NCBI GenBank assembly: GCA_963580455.1
Contig: OY756967.1
Location: 11,120,501-11,184,500 of the forward strand
DNA from: Euonymus europaeus
Lineage: Eukaryota; Streptophyta; Magnoliopsida; Celastrales; Celastraceae
Reading direction: 5' to 3'
DNA: 64,000 nucleotides
The notes below the pieces were generated by a model. It saw only the letters and a program-made list of their open reading frames with translations, did no database searches and was not told the DNA's origin. Below, piece by piece: positions 50,206-63,360 of the stretch (its first letter is position 1; the number at the start of each line of letters is the position of its first letter). A program made the translations under genes and the position numbers.

Positions 50206-53200
50206 AATTTTACGAAAATGAGCTTCCAGGATTATTTCGATGCCAAAACACCAACTTTCTATGATAAATGGACAAAACCGTTAAAAGCTGCTCCTAGAGA
50301 GTGTTGAGCAACTAGGGACTATCAAAGTTGCTCGGTGTACACTTTTTATTGTTCTTCTATTTTTAATTTTAAGAAAATGAGCTTCCAGGATTATTTCGAT
50401 GCCGAAACACCAACTTTCTACGACAAATGGACAAAACCGTTAAAGCTCCTCCATAGAGAGAGTTGAGCAACTTCGGACAATCAAACATGCTCAGTGTACA
50501 CTTTATATTGTTCTACTAAGTAAAATTTTACGAGTATAAGCTTCCAAAATTATTTCGATGCCAAAACATTAACTTTCTATGACAAATGGACAAAACTGTT
50601 AAAAGCACCTCCGTAGAAAGAGTTGAGCATCTTCGGACAATCAAAGTTGCTTGGTGTACACTTTTTATTGTTCTTTTATGTTAAATTTTACGAAAATGAG
50701 CTTGCACGATTATTTCGATGCCAAAACACAAACTTTCTATGACAAATGGACAAAACCGTTAAATGCTCTTCCATAGAGAGAGTTGAGCAACTTCGGACTA
50801 TCAAAGTTGCTTGGTGTACACTTTTTATTATTTTTCTACGTTAAATTTTATGAAAATGAGGTTCCAGGATTATTTCGATGCCAAAACGCCAACTTTCTAT
50901 TACAAATGGACAAAACCGCTAAAAGCTGCTCCACAGAGAGAGTTGAGCAACTTCGGACAATCAAAGTTGCTCGGTGTACAATTTATATTGTTCTACTCAG
51001 TCAAATTTTACGAGTATAAGCTTCCAAGATTATTTCGATGCCAAAACATTAACTTTCTATGACAAATGGACAAAACCGTTAAAAGCTCCTCCATAGAAAG
51101 AGTTGAGCAACTTCGGACAATCAAACTTGCTCGATGTACACTTTTTATTGTTCTACTAAGTCAAATTTTACGAGTATAAGCTTTCAAGATTATTTCGATG
51201 CCAAAACAGCAACTTTCTATGACAAATGGACAAAACCGTTAAAAGGTCCTCCACAGAGAGAGTTGAGCAACGTCAGACCATCAAAGTTGCTCGTTGTACA
51301 CCTTTTATTGTTCTTCTATGTCAAATTTTACGAGTATAAGCTTCCTAGATTATTTCGATGAAAAAACACCAACTTTCTATGACAAATGGACAAAACCGTT
51401 AAAATCCCCTCCATAGAGAGAGTTGAGCAACTTCGGACAATCAAAGTTGCTCAGTGTACACCTTTTATTGTTCTTTTATGTTAAATTTTACGAAGATGAG
51501 CTTCCACGATTATTTCGTTGCCAAAACACCAACTTTCTATGACAAATGGACAAAACCGTTAAAAGCTCCTCCATAGAGAGAGTTGAGCAACTTCGGACTA
51601 TCAAAGTTGCTCGGTGTACACTTTTTATTATTCTCCTATGTTAAATTTTACGAAAATGAGCTTCCAGGATTATTTCGATGCCAAAACACCAACTTTCTAT
51701 GACAAATGGACAAAACCGTTAAAAGGTCCTCTATAGAGAGAGTTGAGCAACGTCAGACCATCAAAGTTGCTCGGTGTACACCTTTTATTGTTCTTCTATG
51801 TCAAATTTTACGAGTATAAGCTTCCTAGATTATTTCGATGAAAAAACACCAACTTTCTATGACAAATGGACAAAACCGTTAAAAGCCCCTCCATAGAGAG
51901 AGTTGAGAAACTTCAGACAATCAAAGTTGCTCAGTGTACACCTTTTGTTGTTCTTTTATGTTAAATTTTACGAAAATGAGCTTCCAGGATTATTTCGATG
52001 CCAAAACACCAACTTTCTATGACAAATGGACAAAACCGTTAAAAGCTCCTCCATAGAGAGAGTTGAACAACTTCGGACTATCAAAGTTGCTCGGTGTACA
52101 CTTTTTATTGTTCTTCTATGTTAAATTATACGAATATAAGCCTCCTAGATTATTTCGATGAAAAAACAACAACTTTCTATGACAAATGGAGAAAACCATT
52201 AAAAGCTCCTCCATAGAGGGAGTTGAGCAACTTCGGATAATCAAAGTTGCTCGGTGTACACTTTTTATTGTTCTTTTATGTTAAATTTTACGAAAATGAG
52301 CTTCCAGGATTATTTCGATGCCAAACCACCAACTTTCTATGACAGATGGACAAAACCGTTAAAAGCTCCTCCATAGAGAGAGTTGGGCAACTTCGGACTA
52401 TCAAAGTTGCTCGGTGTACACTTTTTATTGTTCTTTTATTTTAAATTTTACGAAAATGAGCTTCCATGATTATTTCGATGCCAAAACACCAACTTTCTAT
52501 GATAAATGGACAAAACCGTTAAAAGCTGCTCCTAGAGAGAGTTGAGCAACTTGGGACTATCAAAGTTGCTCGGTGTACACTTTTTATTGTTCTTCTATTT
52601 TTAATTTTAAGAAAATGAGCTTCCAGGATTATTTCGATGCCAAAACACCAACTTTCTATTACAAATGGACAAAACCGTTAAAGCTCCTCCATAGAGAGAG
52701 TTGAGCAACTTCGGACAATCAAACATGCTCAGTGTACACTTTATATTGTTCTACTAAGTAAAATTTTACGAGTATAAGCTTCCAAAATTATTTCGATGCC
52801 AACACATTAACTTTCTATGACAAATGGACAAAACTGTTAAAAGCACCTCCGTAGAAAGAGTTGAGCATCTTCGGACAATCAAAGTTGCTTGGTGTACACT
52901 TTTTATTGTTCTTTTATGTTAAATTTTACGAAAATGAGCTTGCACGATTATTTCGATGCCAAAACACAAACTTTCTATGACAAATGGACAAAACCGTTAA
53001 ATGCTCTTCCATAGAGAGAGTTGAGCAACTTCGGACTATCAAAGTTGCTTGGTGTACACTTTTTATTATTTTTCTACGTTAAATTTTATGAAAATGTGGT
53101 TCCAGGATTATTTCGATGCCAAAACGCCAACTTTCTATGACAAATGGACAAAACCGCTAAAAGCTGCTCCACAGAGAGAGTTGAGCAACTTGGGACAATC

Positions 53201-54219
53201 AAAGTTGCTCGGTGTACAATTTATATTGTTCTACTAAGTCAAATTTTACGAGTATAAGCTTCCAAGATTATTTCGATGCCAAAACATTAACTTTCTACGA
53301 CAAATGGACAAAACCGTTAAAAGCTCCTCCATAGAAAGAGTTGAGCAACTTCGGACAATCAAACTTGCTCGATGTACACTTTTTATTGTTCTACTAAGTC
53401 AAATTTTACGAGTATAAGCTTTCAAGATTATTTCGATGCCAAAACAGCAACTTTCTATGACAAATGGACAAAACCGTTAAAAGGTCCTCCATAGAGAGAG
53501 TTGAGCAACGTCAGACCATCAAAGTTGCTCGTTGTACACCTTTTATTGTTCTTCTATGTCAAATTTTACGAGTATAAGCTTCCTAGATTATTTCGATGAG
53601 AAAACACCAACTTTCTATGACAAATGGACAAAACCGGTAAAAGCTCCTCCATAGAGAGAGTTGAGCAACTTTGGACAATCAAAGTTGCTCCGTGCACACC
53701 TTTTATTGTTCTTTTATGTTAAATTTTACGAAAATGAGCTTCAACGAATATTTCGATTCCAAAACACCAACTTTCTATGACAAATGGACAAAACCGTTAA
53801 AAGCTACTCCATAGAGGGAGTTGAGCAACTTCGGACTATCAAAGTTGCTCGGTGTACACTTTTTATTATTCTCCTATGTTAAATTTTGCGAAAATGAGCT
53901 TCCAGGATTATTTCGATGCCAAAACACCAACTTTCTATGACAAATGGACAAAACCGTTTAAAGCTCCACCATAGAGAGAGTTGAGCAACTTCGGACTATC
54001 AAAGTTTCTCGGTGTACACTTTTTATTATTCTCCTATGTTTAATTTTACGAAAATGAGCTTCCAGGATTATTTCGATGCCAAAACACCAACTTTTTATGA
54101 CAAATGGACAAAACGGTTAAAAGCTCCTCCATAGAGAGAGGTGAGCAACTTCGGACAATCAATGTTGCTCGGTGTACACTTTATATTGTTCTACTAAGTA
54201 AAATTTTTGAGTATAAGCT

Positions 54220-57200
54220 TCCAATATTATTTCGATGCCAAAACACCAACTTTCTATGACAAATGGACAAAACCGTTAAAAGCTCCTCCATAGAGAGAGT
54301 TGAGCAACTTCGAACTATCGAAGTTGCTCGGTGTACACTTTATATTGTTCTACTAAGTCAAATTTTACGAGTATAAGCTTCCAAGATTAATTCGATGCCA
54401 AAACACCAACTTTCTATGACAAATAGACAAAACCGTTAAAAACACCTCCATAGAGAAAGTTGAGCAACTTCGGACAATCAATGTTGCTCGGTGTACACTG
54501 TTTATTGTTCTTTAATGTTAAATTTTACGAAAATGAGCTTCCAGGATTATTTCGATGCCAAAACGCCAACTTTCTATGACAAATGGACAAAACCGTTAAA
54601 AGCTCCTCCATAGAGAGAGTTGAGCAACTTCGGTCTATTAAAGTTGCTCGGTGTACACTTTTTATTGTTCTTCTTTGTTAAATATTACGAAAATGAGCTT
54701 CCAGAATTATTTCGATGCCAAAACCCCAACATTCTATGACAAATGGACAAAACCGTTAAAAGCTCCTCCATAAAGAGAGTTGAGCAACTTCGGACTATCA
54801 AAGTTGCTCGGTGTACACTTTTTATTGTTCTTCTATGTTAAATTTTAAGAAAATGAGCTTCCAGGATTATTTCGATGCCAAAACAACAACTTTCTATGAC
54901 AAATGGAAAAACCGTTAAAAGCTCCTCCATAGAGAGAGTTGAGCAACTTTGTACAATCAAAGTTGCTCGGTGTACACTTTATATTGTTCTACTAAGTCAA
55001 ACTTTACGAGTATAGGCTTCCAAGATTATTTCGATTCCAAAACATTAACTTTCTATGACAAATGGACAAATTCGTTAAAAGCACCTCCATAGAAAGAGTT
55101 GGGCATCTTCGGACAATCAAAGTTGCTCGGTGTACACTTTTTATTGTTCTTTTATGTTAAATTTTACGAAAATGAGCTTCCAGGATTATTTCGATGCCAA
55201 AACACCAACTTTCTATGACAAATGGAAAAAACCGTTAAAAGCTCCTCCATAGAGAGAGTTGAGCAACTTCGGACTATCGAAGTTGCTCGGTGTACACTTT
55301 TTATTATTCTTCTATGTTAAATTTTACGAAAATGAGCTTCCAAGATTATTTCGATGCCAAAACACCAGCTTTCTATGACAAATAGAAAAAACCGTTAAAA
55401 ACACCTCCATAGAGAGAGTTGAGCAACTTCGGACAATCAATGTTGTTCGGTGTACACTTTTTATTGTTCTTTTATGTTAAATTTTACGAAAATGAGCTTG
55501 CACGATTATTTCGATGCCAAAACACCAACTTTCTATGACAAATGGACAAAACCGTTAAAAGCTCCTCCATAGAGAGAGTTGAGCAACTTCGAACTATCGA
55601 AGTTGCTCGGTGTACACTTTATATTGTTCTACTAAGTCAAATTTTACGAGTATAAGCTTCCAAGATTAATTCGATGCCAAAACACCAACTTTCTATGACA
55701 AATAGACAAAACCGTTAAAAACACCTCCATAGAGAAAGTTGAGCAACTTCGGACAATCAATGTTGCTCGGTGTACACTGTTTATTGTTCTTTAATGTTAA
55801 ATTTTACGAAAATGAGCTTCCAGGATTATGTCGATGCCAAAACACCAACTTTCTATGACAAGTGGACAAAACCGTTAAAAGCTCCTCCATAGAGAGAGTT
55901 GGGCAACTTCGGACTATCGAAGTTTCTCGGTGTACACTTTTTATTGTTCTTCTATGTTAAATTTTAAGAAAATGAGCTCCCAGGATTATTTCGATGCCAA
56001 AACACCAACTTTCTATGACAAATGGACAAAACCGTTAAAAGCTCCTCCATAGCGAGAGTTGAGCAACTTCGGACAATCAAAGTTGCTCGGTGTACAATTT
56101 ATATTGTTCTACTAAGTCAAATTTTACGAGTATAAGCTTTCAAGATTATTTCGATGCCAAAACATTAACTTTCTATGACAAATGGACAAAACCGTTAAAA
56201 TCTCCTCCATAGAAAGAGTTGAGCATCTTCGGACAATCAAAGTTGCTCGGTGTACACTTTTTATTGTTCTTCTATGTTAAATTTTACGAAAATGAGCTTC
56301 CGGGGTTATTTCGATGCCAAAACACCAACTTTCTATGACAAATGGACAAAACCGTTAAAAGCTCCTCCATAGAGAGAGTTGAGCAACTTCGGACTATCGA
56401 AGTTGCTCGGTGTACACTTTTTATTATTCTTCTATGTTAAATTTTATGAAAATGAGCTTCCAGGATTATTTCGATGCCCAAACACCAACTTTCTATGACA
56501 AATAGACAAAACCGTTAAAAGCACCTCCATAGCGAGAGTTGAGCAACTTCGGACAATCAAAGTTGCTCGGTGTACAATTTATATTGTTCTACTAAGTCAA
56601 ATTTTACGAGTATAAGCGTCCAAGATTATTTCGATGCCAAAACATTAACTTTCTCTGACAAATGGAAAAAACTGTTAAAAGCAGCTCCATAGAAAGAGTT
56701 GAGCATCTTCGGACAATCAAAGTTGCTCGGTGTACACTTTTTATTGTTCTTTTATGTTAAATTTTACGAAAATGAGCTTCCAGGATTATTTCGATGCCAG
56801 AACACCAACTTTCTATGACAAATGGAAAAAACCGTTAAAAGCTCCTCCATAGAGAGAGTTGAGCAACTTCGGACTATCGAAGTTGCTCGGTGTACACTTT
56901 TTATTATTCTTCTATGTTAAATTTTACGAAAATGAGCTTCCAGGATTATTTCGATGCCAAAACACCAACTTTCTATGACAAATAGACAAAACCGTTAAAA
57001 ACACTTCCATAGAGAGAGTTGAGCAACTTCGAACAATCAATGTTGTTCAGTGTACACTTTTTATTGTTCTTTTATGTTAAATTTTACGAAAATGAGCTTG
57101 CACGATTATTTCGATGCCAAAACACCAACTTTCTATGACAAATGGACAAAACCGTTAAAAGCTCCTTCATAGAGAGAGTTTAGCAACTTCGGACTATCAA

Positions 57201-60200
57201 AGTTGCTCGGTGTACACTTTATATTGTTCTACTAAGTCAAATTTTACGAGTATAAGCTTCCAAGATTATTTCGATGCCAAAACACCAACTTTCTATGACA
57301 AATGGACAAAACCGTTAAAAGCTCCTCCATAGAGAGAGTTGAGCAACTTCGAACTATCGAAGTTGCTCGGTGTACACTTTATATTGTTCTACTAAGTCAA
57401 ATTTTACGAGTATAAGCTTCCAAGATTAATTCGATGCCAAAACACCAACTTTCTATGACAAATAGACAAAACCGTTAAAAACACCTCCATAGAGAAAGTT
57501 GAGCAACTTCGGACAATCAATGTTGCTCGGTGTACACTGTTTATTGTTCTTTAATGTTAAATTTTACGAAAATGAGCTTCCAGGATTATTTCGATGCCAA
57601 AACGCCAACTTTCTATGACAAATGGACAAAACCGTTAAAAGCTCCTCCATAGAGAGAGTTGAGCAACTTCGGTCTATTAAAGTTGCTCGGTGTACACTTT
57701 TTATTGTTCTTCTTTGTTAAATTTTACGAAAATGAGCTTCCAGAATTATTTCGATGCCAAAACCCCAACATTCTATGACAAATGGACAAAACCGTTAAAA
57801 GCTCCTCCATAAAGAGAGTTGAGCAACTTCGGACTATCAAAGTTGCTCGGTGTACACTTTTTATTGTTCTTCTATGTTAAATTTTAAGAAAATGAGCTTC
57901 CAGGATTATTTCGATGCCAAAACAACAACTTTCTATGACAAATGGAAAAACCGTTAAAAGCTCCTCCATAGAGAGAGTTGAGCAACTTTGTACAATCAAA
58001 GTTGCTCGGTGTACACTTTATATTGTTCTACTAAGTCAAACTTTACGAGTATAGGCTTCCAAGATTATTTCGATTCCAAAACATTAACTTTCTATGACAA
58101 ATGGACAAATTCGTTAAAAGCACCTCCATAGAAAGAGTTGGGCATCTTCGGACAATCAAAGTTGCTCGGTGTACACTTTTTATTGTTCTTTTATGTTAAA
58201 TTTTACGAAAATGAGCTTCCAGGATTATTTCGATGCCAAAACACCAACTTTCTATGACAAATGGAAAAAACCGTTAAAAGCTCCTCCATAGAGAGAGTTG
58301 AGCAACTTCGGACTATCGAAGTTGCTCGGTGTACACTTTTTATTATTCTTCTATGTTAAATTTTACGAAAATGAGCTTCCAAGATTATTTCGATGCCAAA
58401 ACACCAGCTTTCTATGACAAATAGAAAAAACCGTTAAAAACACCTCCATAGAGAGAGTTGAGCAACTTCGGACAATCAATGTTGTTCGGTGTACACTTTT
58501 TATTGTTCTTTTATGTTAAATTTTACGAAAATGAGCTTGCACGATTATTTCGATGCCAAAACACCAACTTTCTATGACAAATGGACAAAACCGTTAAAAG
58601 CTCTTCCATAGAGAGAGTTTAGCAACTTCGGACTATCAAAGTTGTTCGGTGTACACTTTATATTGTTCTACTAAGTCAAATTTTACGAGTATAAGCTTCC
58701 AAGATTATTTCGATGCCAAAACATTAAGTTTCTATGACAAATGGAGAAAATTGTTAAAAGCACCTCCATAGAAAGAGTTGAGCATCTTCGGACAATCAAA
58801 GTTGCTCGGTGTACACTTTTTATTATTCTTCTATGTTAAATTTTACGAAAATGAGCTTCCAGGATTATGTCGATGCCAAAACACCAACTTTCTATGACAA
58901 ATGGACAAAACCGTTAAAAGCTCCTCCATAGAGAGAGTTGGGCAACTTCGGACTATCGAAGTTTCTCGGTGTACACTTTTTATTGTTCTTCTATGTTAAA
59001 TTTTAAGAAAATGAGCTCCCAGGATTATTTCGATGCCAAAACACCAACTTTCTATGACAAATGGACAAAACCGTTAAAAGCTCCTCCATAGCGAGAGTTG
59101 AGCAACTTCGGACAATCAAAGTTGCTCGGTGTACAATTTATATTGTTCTACTAAGTCAAATTTTACGAGTATAAGCTTTCAAGATTATTTCGATGCCAAA
59201 ACATTAACTTTCTATGACAAATGGACAAAACCGTTAAAATCTCCTCCATAGAAAGAGTTGAGCATCTTCGGACAATCAAAGTTGCTCGGTGTACACTTTT
59301 TATTGTTCTTCTATGTTAAATTTTACGAAAATGAGCTTCCGGGGTTATTTCGATGCCAAAACACCAACTTTCTATGACAAATGGACAAAACCGTTAAAAG
59401 CTCCTCCATAGAGAGAGTTGAGCAACTTCGGACTATCGAAGTTGCTCGGTGTACACTTTTTATTATTCTTCTATGTTAAATTTTATGAAAATGAGCTTCC
59501 AGGATTATTTCGATGCCCAAACACCAACTTTCTATGACAAATAGACAAAACCGTTAAAAGCACCTCCATAGCGAGAGTTGAGCAACTTCGGACAATCAAA
59601 GTTGCTCGGTGTACAATTTATATTGTTCTACTAAGTCAAATTTTACGAGTATAAGCGTCCAAGATTATTTCGATGCCAAAACATTAACTTTCTCTGACAA
59701 ATGGAAAAAACTGTTAAAAGCAGCTCCATAGAAAGAGTTGAGCATCTTCGGACAATCAAAGTTGCTCGGTGTACACTTTTTATTGTTCTTTTATGTTAAA
59801 TTTTACGAAAATGAGCTTCCAGGATTATTTCGATGCCAGAACACCAACTTTCTATGGCAAATGGAAAAAACCGTTAAAAGCTCCTCCATAGAGAGAGTTG
59901 AGCAACTTCGGACTATCGAAGTTGCTCGGTGTACACTTTTTATTATTCTTCTATGTTAAATTTTACGAAAATGAGCTTCCAGGATTATTTCGATGCCAAA
60001 ACACCAACTTTCTATGACAAATAGACAAAACCGTTAAAAACACTTCCATAGAGAGAGTTGAGCAACTTCGAACAATCAATGTTGTTCAGTGTACACTTTT
60101 TATTGTTCTTTTATGTTAAATTTTACGAAAATGAGCTTGCACGATTATTTCGATGCCAAAACACCAACTTTCTATGACAAATGGACAAAACCGTTAAAAG

Positions 60201-63200
60201 CTCCTTCATAGAGAGAGTTTAGCAACTTCGGACTATCAAAGTTGCTCGGTGTACACTTTATATTGTTCTACTAAGTCAAATTTTACGAGTATAAGCTTCC
60301 AAGATTATTTCGATGCCAAAACACCAACTTTCTATGACAAATGGACAAAACCGTTAAAAGCTCCTCCATAGAGAGAGTTGAGCAACTTCGAACTATCGAA
60401 GTTGCTCGGTGTACACTTTATATTGTTCTACTAAGTCAAATTTTACGAGTATAAGCTTCCAAGATTAATTCGATGCCAAAACACCAACTTTCTATGACAA
60501 ATAGACAAAACCGTTAAAAACACCTCCATAGAGAAAGTTGAGCAACTTCGGACAATCAATGTTGCTCGGTGTACACTGTTTATTGTTCTTTAATGTTAAA
60601 TTTTACGAAAATGAGCTTCCAGGATTATTTCGATGCCAAAACGCCAACTTTCTATGACAAATGGACAAAACCGTTAAAAGCTCCTCCATAGAGAGAGTTG
60701 AGCAACTTCGGTCTATTAAAGTTGCTCGGTGTACACTTTTTATTGTTCTTCTTTGTTAAATTTTACGAAAATGAGCTTCCAGAATTATTTCGATGCCAAA
60801 ACCCCAACATTCTATGACAAATGGACAAAACCGTTAAAAGCTCCTCCATAAAGAGAGTTGAGCAACTTCGGACTATCAAAGTTGCTCGGTGTACACTTTT
60901 TATTGTTCTTCTATGTTAAATTTTAAGAAAATGAGCTTCCAGGATTATTTCGATGCCAAAACAACAACTTTCTATGACAAATGGAAAAACCGTTAAAAGC
61001 TCCTCCATAGAGAGAGTTGAGCAACTTTGTACAATCAAAGTTGCTCGGTGTACACTTTATATTGTTCTACTAAGTCAAACTTTACGAGTATAGGCTTCCA
61101 AGATTATTTCGATTCCAAAACATTAACTTTCTATGACAAATGGACAAATTCGTTAAAAGCACCTCCATAGAAAGAGTTGGGCATCTTCGGACAATCAAAG
61201 TTGCTCGGTGTACACTTTTTATTGTTCTTTTATGTTAAATTTTACGAAAATGAGCTTCCAGGATTATTTCGATGCCAAAACACCAACTTTCTATGACAAA
61301 TGGAAAAAACCGTTAAAAGCTCCTCCATAGAGAGAGTTGAGCAACTTCGGACTATCGAAGTTGCTCGGTGTACACTTTTTATTATTCTTCTATGTTAAAT
61401 TTTACGAAAATGAGCTTCCAAGATTATTTCGATGCCAAAACACCAGCTTTCTATGACAAATAGAAAAAACCGTTAAAAACACCTCCATAGAGAGAGTTGA
61501 GCAACTTCGGACAATCAATGTTGTTCGGTGTACACTTTTTATTGTTCTTTTATGTTAAATTTTACGAAAATGAGCTTGCACGATTATTTCGATGCCAAAA
61601 CACCAACTTTCTATGACAAATGGACAAAACCGTTAAAAGCTCTTCCATAGAGAGAGTTTAGCAACTTCGGACTATCAAAGTTGTTCGGTGTACACTTTAT
61701 ATTGTTCTACTAAGTCAAATTTTACGAGTATAAGCTTCCAAGATTATTTCGATGCCAAAACATTAAGTTTCTATGACAAATGGAGAAAATTGTTAAAAGC
61801 ACCTCCATAGAAAGAGTTGAGCATCTTCGGACAATCAAAGTTGCTCGGTGTACACTTTTTATTATTCTTCTATGTTAAATTTTACGAAAATGAGCTTCCA
61901 GGATTATGTCGATGCCAAAACACCAACTTTCTATGACAAATGGACAAAACCGTTAAAAGCTCCTCCATAGAGAGAGTTGGGCAACTTCGGACTATCGAAG
62001 TTTCTCGGTGTACACTTTTTATTGTTCTTCTATGTTAAATTTTAAGAAAATGAGCTCCCAGGATTATTTCGATGCCAAAACACCAACTTTCTATGACAAA
62101 TGGACAAAACCGTTAAAAGCTCCTCCATAGCGAGAGTTGAGCAACTTCGGACAATCAAAGTTGCTCGGTGTACAATTTATATTGTTCTACTAAGTCAAAT
62201 TTTACGAGTATAAGCTTTCAAGATTATTTCGATGCCAAAACATTAACTTTCTATGACAAATGGACAAAACCGTTAAAATCTCCTCCATAGAAAGAGTTGA
62301 GCATCTTCGGACAATCAAAGTTGCTCGGTGTACACTTTTTATTGTTCTTCTATGTTAAATTTTACGAAAATGAGCTTCCGGGGTTATTTCGATGCCAAAA
62401 CACCAACTTTCTATGACAAATGGACAAAACCGTTAAAAGCTCCTCCATAGAGAGAGTTGAGCAACTTCGGACTATCGAAGTTGCTCGGTGTACACTTTTT
62501 ATTATTCTTCTATGTTAAATTTTATGAAAATGAGCTTCCAGGATTATTTCGATGCCCAAACACCAACTTTCTATGACAAATAGACAAAACCGTTAAAAGC
62601 ACCTCCATAGCGAGAGTTGAGCAACTTCGGACAATCAAAGTTGCTCGGTGTACAATTTATATTGTTCTACTAAGTCAAATTTTACGAGTATAAGCGTCCA
62701 AGATTATTTCGATGCCAAAACATTAACTTTCTCTGACAAATGGAAAAAACTGTTAAAAGCAGCTCCATAGAAAGAGTTGAGCATCTTCGGACAATCAAAG
62801 TTGGTCGGTGTACACTTTTTATTGTTCTTTTATGTTAAATTTTACGAAAATGAGCTTCCAGGATTATTTCGATGCCAGAACACCAACTTTCTATGACAAA
62901 TGGAAAAAACCGTTAAAAGCTCCTCCATAGAGAGAGTTGAGCAACTTCGGACTATCGAAGTTGCTCGGTGTACACTTTTTATTATTCTTCTATGTTAAAT
63001 TTTACGAAAATGAGCTTCCAGGATTATTTCGATGCCAAAACACCAACTTTCTATGACAAATAGACAAAACCGTTAAAAACACTTCCATAGAGAGAGTTGA
63101 GCAACTTCGAACAATCAATGTTGTTCAGTGTACACTTTTTATTGTTCTTTTATGTTAAATTTTACGAAAATGAGCTTGCACGATTATTTCGATGCCAAAA

Positions 63201-63360
63201 CACCAACTTTCTATGACAAATGGACAAAACCGTTAAAAGCTCTTCCATAGAGAGAGTTTAGCAACTTCGGACTATCAAAGTTGCTCGGTGTACACTTTAT
63301 ATTGTTCTACTAAGTCAAATTTTACGAGTATAAGCTTCCAAGATTATTTCGATGCCAAAA
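54220..63360 (+). repeat. HOR: three tandem copies of a 3,039-bp (19-mer) unit
   Basis: CGGTCTATTA occurs at 54,631, 57,670 and 60,709, exactly 3,039 bp apart. Many other rare variants (TTGTACAATC, AAATTCGTTAAAAG, GGATTATGTCG, GAGCTCCCAGG, TAAGCGTCC, GATGCCAGAACACC) follow the same spacing. Copies run at about 54,220-57,258, 57,259-60,297 and 60,298-63,360. Copies 2 and 3 look nearly identical; copy 1 differs in a patch at about 55,560-55,805. This is the largest regular HOR in the window. Confidence 0.92.
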
